From Actinomadura nitritigenes (lineage in GTDB: Bacteria; Actinomycetota; Actinomycetes; Streptosporangiales; Streptosporangiaceae): 64,000 nt of DNA. The translations under genes were made by a program, and so were the position numbers. Location of the stretch: the NCBI RefSeq assembly GCF_017573545.1, contig NZ_JAGEOK010000006.1, positions 186,001 to 250,000 on the forward strand. The letters are read 5' to 3'. The notes beneath the pieces were generated by a model that worked only from the letters and a program-made list of their open reading frames with translations, did not search any database and had not been told where the DNA came from. Below, one piece after another: positions 10,186-17,516 of this stretch (within the stretch, counting starts at the first letter, position 1; the number at the start of each line of letters is the position of its first letter).

Positions 10186-11011
10186 CTTCGGTCTCCTTCC
10201 GCAGCAGGGGCAGGACGCGCTGCGCCAGCCAGTACGTGGTGGCGGGCGCCGCGTCACGGTCGGGCGTCGCCGCCGGCTCCACGAAGAACTCGGCGATCCC
10301 CTCGCCGGCGCGGCGCAGGATCTCGTCGGCGAGCGCCGTCTCGTCGTGTCCGCCGGCGCGCAGCCGCAGCGCCGCGTCGACGCCGTCGGGGACGAGGCCG
10401 GGATCGTCGTCCGGGCCGATGAGGTGCGCGTCGGCGTGCCGCGCGGACAGCGCGAGGGCCTCCGGCGACGTCCCGGACAGGTACACGCGCGGGAACGGGC
10501 GCGGGACGCGGGAGCCGGGGAGGCCGCCGTCCAGCACCTGGAAGTGCTCGCCCTCGAAGGTGTACGGGCCCTCGCCCCACACGCCCTTCGCGATCGTGAG
10601 GAACTCGTAGGCGCGGGCGTAGCGGGCCGGGCCGTCCAGGAAGTCGCCGTGCGCGCGCGCCACGTCCGGGGCGAGGTCGACGGCAAGTCGCCACGCGAGC
10701 CGCCCGCCGGTGTAGCGCTGCAACGACGCCGACAGCTTCGCCGCGTAGACGGGCGTCGCGATCGCCGGGTGGAATTCGGCCGCCACCTGGACGTGCCGGG
10801 TGTCGCGCAGCACGGCCGCCGCGAGGACCAGCGGATCGTGGCCGGCGGGGTCGAACGGGACGAGCACCCCGTCCAGCCCGCCCAGCTCGGCGGCGCGGCC
10901 CACCGCGCGATGCTCGGGCTCGACGGCGCGCGGGCGCACGTCGGTGACGAAGTCCGGCAGCACCGCCCGTCCGGGCGCGCGGGTCGGCGCCACGACATGC
11001 AAGCGGGTCAA
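10175..11011 (-). CDS. LLM class flavin-dependent monooxygenase
   Basis: The 278-residue protein is a shortened luciferase-like monooxygenase (LSASLQRYTGGRLAWRLAVD; RVYLSGTSPEALALSARHAD). It is probably an FMNH2-using C-S or related oxygenase acting on imported sulfur compounds. It starts with TTG at 11011, supported by GGAAGGAG eight bases upstream. It overlaps both neighbours, so it is an integral part of the leftward operon. Substrate unknown; at 278 residues it is short for the family, lacking part of the barrel insert. Confidence 0.78.
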   Translation of the reverse strand: MTRLHVVAPTRAPGRAVLPDFVTDVRPRAVEPEHRAVGRAAELGGLDGVLVPFDPAGHDPLVLAAAVLRDTRHVQVAAEFHPAIATPVYAAKLSASLQRYTGGRLAWRLAVDLAPDVARAHGDFLDGPARYARAYEFLTIAKGVWGEGPYTFEGEHFQVLDGGLPGSRVPRPFPRVYLSGTSPEALALSARHADAHLIGPDDDPGLVPDGVDAALRLRAGGHDETALADEILRRAGEGIAEFFVEPAATPDRDAAPATTYWLAQRVLPLLRKETEGVG

Positions 11012-11844
11012 CGTATCGCTCCTTCCGAGGGCCGTCCGGCCTTCTCCTTGTCGGGCCCGCGCTCGGGCGCGGGCTCGCGCTCGGGCTCGGGGACGGGGTC
11101 GCCGAGCCGGACGCCGAGGTCGGCCAGCAGGCGGCGGCGCAGCGCGGTGAACTCCGGGTCGGCGGCGTCGCGGGGGCGCCGCGCCGTCACCCGCTCGTCG
11201 GTGACGAGCCGGCCGTCCCGCAGCACCGCGACCCGGTCGGCCAGCCGGATCGCCTCGTCCACGTCGTGCGTGACCAGCAGCACCGCCGGGCGGTGCGTGC
11301 GGACCAGGTCCCCGACGAGGTCCTGCATCCGCAGCCGGGTCAGCGCGTCGAGCGCGGCGAACGGCTCGTCCAGCAGCAGCAGTTCCGGCTCGCGGACCAG
11401 CGCCCGCGCCAGCGCGACGCGCTGCGCCTCGCCGCCGGACAGCGTGTGCGGCCAGGCCCGGGAGTGGTCGCCCAGGCCGACCTCCGCGAGCGCCCGCCGC
11501 CCCCGCTCCTGCACGGCGGCGCCGCGCGGCAGCCCGACGACGACGTTGCCGAGGACGCGCTTGGACGGCACCAGCCGCGGCTCCTGGAACACGATCGTGC
11601 GGGCCTCCGGGACCAGCACAGTGCCGCCGTCCGGGCGGTCGAGGGCGCCGAGGATGCGCAGCAGCGTCGTCTTGCCGGTGCCGCTGGCGCCGAGGAGCGC
11701 GAGGAACTCGCCGCGTGCGATGTCGAGGTCGACCCCGTCCAGGACGGCGCGGGCCCCGAAGACCCGGCGCAGGCCCCGCAGGTGCACGGCGGTGCCCGCC
11801 GTGCCGGTGCCGGTCGTGCGGGTGCCGGTCGTGCCGCCGCTCAT
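11008..11844 (-). CDS. ABC transporter ATP-binding protein, SsuB-like
   Basis: The 278-residue ATPase has Walker A GASGTGKTT, Q-loop FQEPRLVPSKRV, signature LSGGEAQRVALARAL, Walker B LLLLDEPFAALD and H-loop THD. It matches the nitrate/sulfonate/taurine family (SsuB, TauB). It would energise the permease encoded next to it with the lipoprotein at 12725. The C-terminus has an acidic proline/glutamate-rich tail not usual in the family. It is coupled by overlaps at both ends. Confidence 0.88.
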   Translation of the reverse strand: MSGGTTGTRTTGTGTAGTAVHLRGLRRVFGARAVLDGVDLDIARGEFLALLGASGTGKTTLLRILGALDRPDGGTVLVPEARTIVFQEPRLVPSKRVLGNVVVGLPRGAAVQERGRRALAEVGLGDHSRAWPHTLSGGEAQRVALARALVREPELLLLDEPFAALDALTRLRMQDLVGDLVRTHRPAVLLVTHDVDEAIRLADRVAVLRDGRLVTDERVTARRPRDAADPEFTALRRRLLADLGVRLGDPVPEPEREPAPERGPDKEKAGRPSEGAIR

Positions 11845-12728
11845 CGCGCCGCCTCCTTCGCCCGCCACGGCATCAGCAGCCGCTCGGCGCCGCGCGCCAG
11901 CAGGTCGGCGGCCAGCCCGAGCAGCCCGTACACCAGCACGCAGACCGACAGGATGTCGGTGCGCGAGAAGCTCTGCGCCTGCGTCATCAGGTAGCCGATC
12001 CCCGACGTGGAGTTGATCTCCTCGGCGGCGATCAGCGCGATCACGCTGAGCGTCATCGACAGCCGGAACCCGGCGAGCAGCGAGGGCAGCGCGCCGGGCA
12101 GCACCACCTCGCGGACGAGCCGCCACCCGCCGAGGCCGAAGGCGCGCATCGCCTCCAGCAGCCGCCGGTCCACGTTCCGGACGCCGCCGGCGGTCGAGAC
12201 GTACATCGGGAACGTGGTGGCGACGGCGATGAGGATGACCCGCGCGGACTCGCCGATCCCGAACCACACCATGAACAGCGGGACGAGCGACAGGAACGGC
12301 AGCGCGCGCAGCAGCTGCAGCGGCGAGTCCAGCAGCTCCTCGCCGAGGCGGGAGAAGCCGGTGACGACGCCGAGCAGCAGCCCGGCGGCGAGGCCGCACG
12401 CCAGGCCGAGGACGGCGCGGGTCAGCGAGACCCGCAGCGCGCCGGTGAGCTGGCCGTCCGCCCACAGCTCGCGGGCGGCGTCCGCGACCGTCGCGGGCGA
12501 GGCGAGCACGTCGGGGCTGAGCACGCCGGTCGCGGACGCCAGCCACCAGCCGCCGAGCAGCGCGAGCGGGCCGAGGGTGCGCAGGGCGACGGTCACGCCG
12601 CGCCGCCGCGGCCTCGGGACGCGCGGGCGCGGGACGACGAGCCCGGCGTGCGCGCCGCCGGCCTCCCTGCCGCCGGCCTCCCCGGAGGCGGCTCGAGCGG
12701 GCGCGGCGTGAGCGGAGGCGGCGGTCAC
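11841..12728 (-). CDS. ABC transporter permease, SsuC-like
   Basis: The 295-residue membrane protein has about six helices after a 40-residue arginine/alanine-rich N-terminus. The inner-membrane signature reads EAMRAFGLGGWRLVREVVLPGALP, contacting the ATPase. This is the BPD permease class of sulfonate/taurine importers. GTG at 12728 overlaps the preceding stop. A later GTG near 12594 would remove the non-membrane N-terminus and is also possible. Confidence 0.87.
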   Translation of the reverse strand: MTAASAHAAPARAASGEAGGREAGGAHAGLVVPRPRVPRPRRRGVTVALRTLGPLALLGGWWLASATGVLSPDVLASPATVADAARELWADGQLTGALRVSLTRAVLGLACGLAAGLLLGVVTGFSRLGEELLDSPLQLLRALPFLSLVPLFMVWFGIGESARVILIAVATTFPMYVSTAGGVRNVDRRLLEAMRAFGLGGWRLVREVVLPGALPSLLAGFRLSMTLSVIALIAAEEINSTSGIGYLMTQAQSFSRTDILSVCVLVYGLLGLAADLLARGAERLLMPWRAKEAAR

Positions 12729-13729
12729 GTCCCGCTCCCGGGCAGCGCCACCACGTACGGCTTGACGTCCACCGCCGTCGGGGTGATCTTCTGGTCGGCG
12801 AAGAACCGCGCGACGCTCGCGAAGCCGTCGAGGTCGGCGGCGCCGATCGGCTCGGCGGTCGCGCCCTGCGCGAGGTTCTGCACGGTGAGCCGCTCGGCGT
12901 CGCCGCCGACGGCCTGCGGGCCGGCCTTGGTGAACACGTTGACGTAGGCGCCGGGGTTCTTGATCTGGTCCTGCCCGCGGTCGTGCAGGTACTGGTAGAA
13001 CGCCTTGACGACCTCGGGGTGCGCGTCGGCGAGCCTCGTCCGGACGGCCCACACCGAGTAGTTCTGCGACCCGATCTGCCCGCCGTTCACCAGGAAGCGC
13101 GCGCCGGTCGAGGCCATCTCGGGGAGCGAGTACGTCGCCCACACCGCCCACGCGTCGACCTTCCCGGAGTTGAACACCGGGGCGGTCTGCGCGGGGTTGA
13201 GGTAGACGCGCTTCACCTGGTCCGGCTTGATCCCGGCCGCGGTGAGCGCCTTGAGCAGCAGGTACTCGGCGGTGCCGCCCTTGTTGACCGCGACCGACCT
13301 GCCGATCAGATCGCGGGGCGTGCGGATCGGGGAGTCCTTGCGCACCAGGATCCCCTCGCCGGTCCTGTCGGGGGCGATCCGCGCGAACAGCTTGAAGCCG
13401 GGCTTCTGCGCGAGCGCGGCGATCGCGGAGGTGATCGAGCCCTGCGCGAAGTCCAGCTCGCCGGCGTTCAGCTCCTGCGCGGCGGGCGCGAACGGCCCGG
13501 CGCTGCCCGTCCACGCGACCTTGGCGTGCACGGCCGACAGCGCCTTGGCCAGGCTGCCGTCCTTCTTCCCGGCGGCGAGCACCCCGGAGTTGCCCGGGTC
13601 CGGGACGCGGATGGTGACCGTCCCGCCGCCGGACGCGCCGGCGTCGTCCGAGCCGCCGCAGCCCGCGGCGGCCAGCAGGACCGCGAGGGCGCCGGCGGCC
13701 AGGGCCGGGAGGGCGGGGAAGCGCTTCAT
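12725..13729 (-). CDS. ABC transporter substrate-binding lipoprotein, sulfonate/NMT1 family
   Basis: The 334-residue protein has a lipoprotein signal peptide ending LLAAAGC and a periplasmic-binding fold (LIGRSVAVNKGGTAEYLL; LNPAQTAPVFNSGKVDAWAV). It would capture an organosulfur compound outside the membrane and deliver it to the SsuC/SsuB pair. It is the only member of the leftward operon with an export signal. It lies between the desulfinase-like gene and the permease gene. The ligand is predicted only from neighbours: an aliphatic or aromatic sulfonate or sulfinate. Confidence 0.87.
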   Translation of the reverse strand: MKRFPALPALAAGALAVLLAAAGCGGSDDAGASGGGTVTIRVPDPGNSGVLAAGKKDGSLAKALSAVHAKVAWTGSAGPFAPAAQELNAGELDFAQGSITSAIAALAQKPGFKLFARIAPDRTGEGILVRKDSPIRTPRDLIGRSVAVNKGGTAEYLLLKALTAAGIKPDQVKRVYLNPAQTAPVFNSGKVDAWAVWATYSLPEMASTGARFLVNGGQIGSQNYSVWAVRTRLADAHPEVVKAFYQYLHDRGQDQIKNPGAYVNVFTKAGPQAVGGDAERLTVQNLAQGATAEPIGAADLDGFASVARFFADQKITPTAVDVKPYVVALPGSGT

Positions 13730-14742
13730 GGATGCTCCTGTGCGACGAAGGCGAGCCGCGGGACGAGGTCGCGCGCGGCGGCGAGGGGTGCGGGGTCGGC
13801 CCAGGCGGACACGTCCACCGGGGCGTCGTGGAAGCCGTGCCGGCGCAGGAACTCCTCCTGGCCGGCCAGCAGGTCGAGGCGGTCGGCGTCGAGCGCGGCG
13901 TGCAGCTCGCGGTGGAAGCCGTCGCCGTAGGCGCGGGCGACGCCCTCCGCGCCCGACCCGGTCTCGTCCGCGAGGATGCGGGCGAGGTCGCCGGGGTGGG
14001 CGCGGGCCCAGTCGGCGGCGCCGAGCAGCACGGCGAGGAACCGGACGACGAGGTCCGGGTGCTCGTCGAGGAGCCGCTGGTCGACGGTGATGGGGCGGGG
14101 CGTCCCGTTGTTGACCCGCCACCGGCGGTCCGGCAGGGCGTCGAGGTCGATCGCGACCTCCGCGCCGTAGCGGGCGGCGGTCTCCACGGCCACCGAGCCC
14201 TTGGTGTAGACGGCGTCGACGCGGCCGTCGCGCAGCGCGGCGAGCTCGGCCTCCCACTGGCCGGGGAGGGCGTCGCCGTCGAGCTCGACGAGCTCGGCGT
14301 CGGCGAGGGTGAGCCCGGCCTGGCGCAGCGCGCCGTCGAAGCCGCGCAGCGCCATCGCCCGCCAGAAGTCGATCTCGATGGCGCGGCGCGGGACGGCGAG
14401 CCGGCGGCCCTTCAGGTCGTGCGGGCCGTGCAGGCCGGCGCCCGGCCGGGCGAGCACGACCTGCCGCTCCTCGAACCAGGTGAGGCCGACCAGGCGGGTC
14501 GGCGCGCCGGTGGACCGGGCCCACAGCGCGGGGACGTTGCCGCCCTCGCGGACGAGCGTGGGAAGCCGGTGGCGGAAGTGCTCGCCGCGGTCGGGTCCGG
14601 CGCCCGCGTCCTGGAGGGAGCGGACGGCGATGCCGTCGGCGGCGAACTCCGCCGCGAGCCAGCCCTGGTCTGCGGCGATGCCGGTGGCGGTGGGGACGGG
14701 ACAGCGGGTGAACCAGAGGTCCGCGGGACGGGTGTCGGCCAT
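13726..14742 (-). CDS. DszB-like sulfinate desulfinase
   Basis: The 338-residue protein (ATG 14742) has the binding-protein fold but no signal peptide. Its residues match the known active site of DszB (2'-hydroxybiphenyl-2-sulfinate desulfinase): C14 in CPVP, H55 in the HF pair, and R65 in RxGGxxP, with the H-to-R spacing of 10 as in DszB. DszB releases sulfite in the last 4S step. It is first in the leftward operon, and a near-leaderless promoter lies just upstream. A plain binding protein is the alternative, but the triad argues against it. Confidence 0.75.
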   Translation of the reverse strand: MADTRPADLWFTRCPVPTATGIAADQGWLAAEFAADGIAVRSLQDAGAGPDRGEHFRHRLPTLVREGGNVPALWARSTGAPTRLVGLTWFEERQVVLARPGAGLHGPHDLKGRRLAVPRRAIEIDFWRAMALRGFDGALRQAGLTLADAELVELDGDALPGQWEAELAALRDGRVDAVYTKGSVAVETAARYGAEVAIDLDALPDRRWRVNNGTPRPITVDQRLLDEHPDLVVRFLAVLLGAADWARAHPGDLARILADETGSGAEGVARAYGDGFHRELHAALDADRLDLLAGQEEFLRRHGFHDAPVDVSAWADPAPLAAARDLVPRLAFVAQEHP

Positions 14743-14749
14743 GCCGGGA

Positions 14750-14777
14750 GTATTACCGACAATACCTACCAACTCAA
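14750..14777. promoter_or_regulatory. Leftward promoter and shared sulfur-island operator (site A)
   Basis: On the minus strand TTGAGT (14777-14772) and TAATAC (14755-14750), 16 bases apart, place the RNA start at the ATG of the desulfinase gene. Between them GTATTACCGAC and AATACCTAC form tandem units about 11 bases apart. Bases 14756-14773 match the complement of 17455-17472 at 16 of 18 positions. A regulator bound here could control both this operon and the divergent iclR gene. Confidence 0.65.
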
Positions 14778-14801
14778 TATAGATCCCATATGGTGGGAAC
14801 C

Positions 14802-15593
14802 ATGGCACACCCTCCCCCCGGCGGGCAGGCCGTGCGGCGCGCGCTGGACGTCCTGCTCTGCTTCCGCGACGGCGCCCCGCCGCTGACCGCGTCCGGCATC
14901 GCCCGGCGCCTCGGCCTCAGCACCTCGACCGCGCACCGGCTCGCGCAGACCCTCGCGGGCGCGGAGTTCCTCGCCCGCGACGCGTCCGCCCGCTACCTCC
15001 TCGGCCCGGCGGTGACCGAGCTGGGCCTGCTGTCGTTCCACCGGCAGGGCCTGCACCGGGTCGCGCCCGAGCTGGACCACCTGGCCCGCGTCACCGGCAC
15101 GACCGCCGACCTCGCGATCCGCAGCGGCGACCACGCGGTGCTGCTGGCCGGCGGCACGGTGCGGCGCACCGAGGACGGCGGCGGGCTGCGCCGCCCGCTG
15201 CACTCCACCGCCCTCGGCAAGGTGCTGCTCGCCTGGCCGCGCCCCGGCGCCGACGACCTCGCGGAGCTGGCGCCGCTGCGCCCGCTCACCGGCCGGACCA
15301 TCGCGGACGTCGGCGAGCTGCGCGCGGAGGTGGAGCGGGTCCGCGCCGCAGGGCACGCGATGAACGACGGAGAGTCCGCCGAGGGCGTGCGCACCCTCGC
15401 CGTCCCGCTGCTGGACCGGTCCGGCCACGCCCGGTACGCGCTCGCGCTGCGCTCGACGCCCGAGGTCGTCACGGACGCGCGCGTCCCGTGGTTCCTCGCC
15501 CACGCGCAGTCCTGCGCGCGGGCGATGGAGGTGCTCCTGCTGCCGCCGGAGGACCGCCGGAGCTGGCCGGGGCAGGGCGCCTCCCGCCCATAA
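14802..15593 (+). CDS. IclR family transcriptional regulator
   Basis: The 263-residue protein has an N-terminal winged helix (TASGIARRLGLSTSTAHRLAQTL) and a C-terminal effector domain (RRPLHSTALGKVLLAW), both typical of IclR. ATG 14802 is chosen because GGTGGGA precedes it; ATG 14790 is also in frame. It is divergent from the desulfinase operon and immediately precedes the DszC-like gene, so it is the best candidate for binding the motif shared by the three promoters. The effector is unknown. Confidence 0.85.
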   Translation: MAHPPPGGQAVRRALDVLLCFRDGAPPLTASGIARRLGLSTSTAHRLAQTLAGAEFLARDASARYLLGPAVTELGLLSFHRQGLHRVAPELDHLARVTGTTADLAIRSGDHAVLLAGGTVRRTEDGGGLRRPLHSTALGKVLLAWPRPGADDLAELAPLRPLTGRTIADVGELRAEVERVRAAGHAMNDGESAEGVRTLAVPLLDRSGHARYALALRSTPEVVTDARVPWFLAHAQSCARAMEVLLLPPEDRRSWPGQGASRP

Positions 15594-15596
15594 CAT

Positions 15597-15645
15597 GTAT
15601 TTCCTACTGTTTTAGTTGATTTTTCGCCGGATGGGTGCTTACACT
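15597..15645 (+). promoter_or_regulatory. Promoter of the DszC-like gene with shared motif (site B)
   Basis: GTATTTCCTACT at 15597-15608 is identical to 12 bases upstream of the 17517 gene. It is followed by TTGATT (15616-15621), an 18-base spacer and TACACT (15640-15645), a plausible promoter 43 bp before the GTG start. Confidence 0.6.
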
Positions 15646-15687
15646 CCCCGCGTCCGCCGGGACGCTCCCGGCCCTTGGGAGACGACC

Positions 15688-16911
15688 GTGACCACCATGT
15701 GCGACGAGCCCGCGCAGCGGGTCCCCCCGCGCGACCACGCGGGCTGGCTCGCCCTGGCGCGGACCACCGCGTCCGGCCCGGACGTGGACGACCCGGACGG
15801 CCGCCACGCCGGGCGCCCGCAGTCGCGCGGCGCGGAGGCGCTGCGGCGGGCCGGGCTGTTCGCGCTGCCGATCCCCGCCCGCCACGGCGGCGGGGGCGCC
15901 ACCTGGCGCACCGCGTTCCAGGTCGTGCGCGAGGTCGCCGCCGCCAACGGCGACCTCGGGCTGCTCCTCGGCCACCACTACCTGCTGTCCTGGACGCCCG
16001 CCCTCCACGGCACCGAAGAGGACCGCGCGCGGGTCTGGCCGGTCGCCGCCGCCGGCCGCCGGCTGTGGGGCGGCGCCACCGACCCGCGCGACACCTCGCC
16101 GACGCTGGCGCCGCGCCCGCACGGCGGCTTCACCCTGGACGGCACGACGGCGATCACCTCCGGCGCCGCCCTCGCCGACCGCCTCGCCGTCGGCGCGACC
16201 CGCGCCGGCACCGGCGAACCGCTGGTGGTCCTGGTCGATCCGGCCGCGCGGGGCGTCGCGCGCGCCGAGGGCGGCGCCGGCGGCGCGTCCAGCGGAACGG
16301 TCCTTTTCTCGGGCGCCGCCGTGAGCGAGCACGACGTCATCGGACGGCCCGGCCCGGCCTCCACCGCGCTGATGGCCCCCGCCGTCCAGATGGTGTTCGC
16401 GCAGCTCTACCTCGGCATCGCCGAAGGGGCCCTCGGCGCCGCCCGCGCGCACGCCGTCGCCCGTTCGCGGCCCTGGCCGTTCGGGCAGGCGCGGCGGACC
16501 GGCGGCGACGCCTACCTCGCCGGCGCCTACGGCGGCCTGCTGGCACAGGTGCGCGCGGCCCGCGCGCTGGCGGACCGGGCCGCCGACGACCTGGCCCCGG
16601 CCCTGCACGGCGCCGCCGCCGGGCCGCAGAGCGCGGAAGGCGCCGAGGGCGCGGCGCCGCCGGACGTGCGGTACCGCGAGACGGCGGTCCTCGTCGCGAC
16701 CGCGAAGATCGCCGCCGCCCAGGCCTCGCTGGCGGTCGCCTCCCGCGTGTTCGAGCTGGCCGGACCGGACTCCGCCCGGACGGCTCCGGGCCTGGCCCGG
16801 TTCTGGCGCTACGCCAAGACCCTGCACGACCCGGTCGCCCACCGGCAGGCCGAGGTCGGCCGGGAGTTCCTGACCGGCGAGTTCCCTCCCGAAAGGAAGG
16901 CCCCACCGTGA
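15688..16911 (+). CDS. DszC/acyl-CoA-dehydrogenase-fold flavin monooxygenase
   Basis: The 407-residue protein from GTG 15688 (GGGAG ribosome site) has the acyl-CoA dehydrogenase fold. It resembles DszC, the FMNH2-dependent dibenzothiophene monooxygenase, more than true dehydrogenases: FAQLYLGIAEGALGAAR matches the DszC helix, H97 and S158 align with conserved DszC residues, and HDPV (380-383) matches its C-terminal HDPV. Such enzymes oxidise thioethers or sulfones and need reduced flavin, presumably from the reductase just downstream. The sulfur substrate is not identifiable. Confidence 0.78.
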   Translation: MTTMCDEPAQRVPPRDHAGWLALARTTASGPDVDDPDGRHAGRPQSRGAEALRRAGLFALPIPARHGGGGATWRTAFQVVREVAAANGDLGLLLGHHYLLSWTPALHGTEEDRARVWPVAAAGRRLWGGATDPRDTSPTLAPRPHGGFTLDGTTAITSGAALADRLAVGATRAGTGEPLVVLVDPAARGVARAEGGAGGASSGTVLFSGAAVSEHDVIGRPGPASTALMAPAVQMVFAQLYLGIAEGALGAARAHAVARSRPWPFGQARRTGGDAYLAGAYGGLLAQVRAARALADRAADDLAPALHGAAAGPQSAEGAEGAAPPDVRYRETAVLVATAKIAAAQASLAVASRVFELAGPDSARTAPGLARFWRYAKTLHDPVAHRQAEVGREFLTGEFPPERKAPP

Positions 16912-16970
16912 CCCCGACGTCCCCCTGGCCGACTCCCGCGCCACCGTCCTCCGGGCGAGCGGCGCGATGA
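16908..16970 (+). CDS. Possible 20-residue leader peptide between monooxygenase and flavin reductase
   Basis: GTG 16908 overlaps the monooxygenase stop (GTGA) and has a good upstream site, GAAAGGAAGG. The frame runs 20 codons, proline-rich, to a TGA overlapping the flavin reductase ATG (CGATGA). The reductase ATG itself has only a weak ribosome site, so ribosomes may reach it by coupling through this small frame. It could also be an annotation accident. Confidence 0.4.
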   Translation: MTPTSPWPTPAPPSSGRAAR

Positions 16971-17440
16971 CGGCGCTCGACCTCAACCTCCGCCGCGTCT
17001 ACGGCGCCTATCCCACCGGGGTCGCGGTCGTCGCGGGCCTGGCGGGCGGGCGGCCCGCCGGCATCGCCGCCAGCTCGTTCGTCCCCGTGTCCCTCGACCC
17101 GCCCCTGGTGTCGGTGTGCGTCGCGCACACGTCCACGACCTGGCCGCTGCTGCGCGAGCTGCCCCGCATCGGGATCAGCGTGCTCGGCGCGCACCAGGAG
17201 GACGTCGGCCGGCGGCTCGGCGCCCGCACCGGCGACCGGTTCGCCGGGGTCGCGTGGCGGTCCACGCCGGGCGGCGGCGTGCTCGTGGAGGGCGCGTCCG
17301 CCTGGTACGAGTGCACGATCGAGCAGCGGGTCCGCTCCGGCGACCACGACATCGTCGTGTTCCGCGTCCACGACCTGGACGCCGCCCCGGACGTCCCGCC
17401 GCTGGTGTTCCACGCCAGCGCCTTCCGCCGGCTCGGCTGA
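16967..17440 (+). CDS. Flavin reductase (HpaC/DszD-like domain)
   Basis: The 157-residue protein has the flavin reductase-like FMN-binding barrel (YPTGVAVVAGLAGGRPAGIAASSF; PPLVSVCVAHTSTTWPLL; GVAWRSTPGGGVLVEGA). It would use NAD(P)H to supply free reduced FMN to the adjacent DszC-like oxygenase, as DszD does, and to the LLM enzymes. It follows the oxygenase gene with a 55-base gap filled by the small frame at 16908. The next promoter begins immediately after its stop. Confidence 0.85.
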   Translation: MTALDLNLRRVYGAYPTGVAVVAGLAGGRPAGIAASSFVPVSLDPPLVSVCVAHTSTTWPLLRELPRIGISVLGAHQEDVGRRLGARTGDRFAGVAWRSTPGGGVLVEGASAWYECTIEQRVRSGDHDIVVFRVHDLDAAPDVPPLVFHASAFRRLG

Positions 17441-17495
17441 GTATTTCCTACTTTGTTGGTCGGTATTGACGGATACATGATCGCCCGCTTACGTT
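17441..17495 (+). promoter_or_regulatory. Promoter of the large rightward operon with shared motif (site C)
   Basis: GTATTTCCTACT (17441-17452) begins one base after the flavin reductase stop. An inverted unit, GTCGGTATT (17459-17467), overlaps a -35 TTGACG (17466-17471). An 18-base spacer leads to TACGTT (17490-17495). The layout resembles site B, including GCTTAC at the -10. Confidence 0.62.
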
Positions 17496-17516
17496 GGCCG
17501 TGATCAGGAGACCGTG

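Noticed and set aside
13726..14742. Plain ABC transporter binding protein
   Set aside because: It has no signal peptide or lipobox, and the DszB catalytic Cys, His and Arg motifs are all present.
15616..15687. Extended TTG start for the DszC-like monooxygenase
   Set aside because: This stretch contains the promoter elements TTGATT and TACACT, and GTG 15688 has a proper GGGAG ribosome site.
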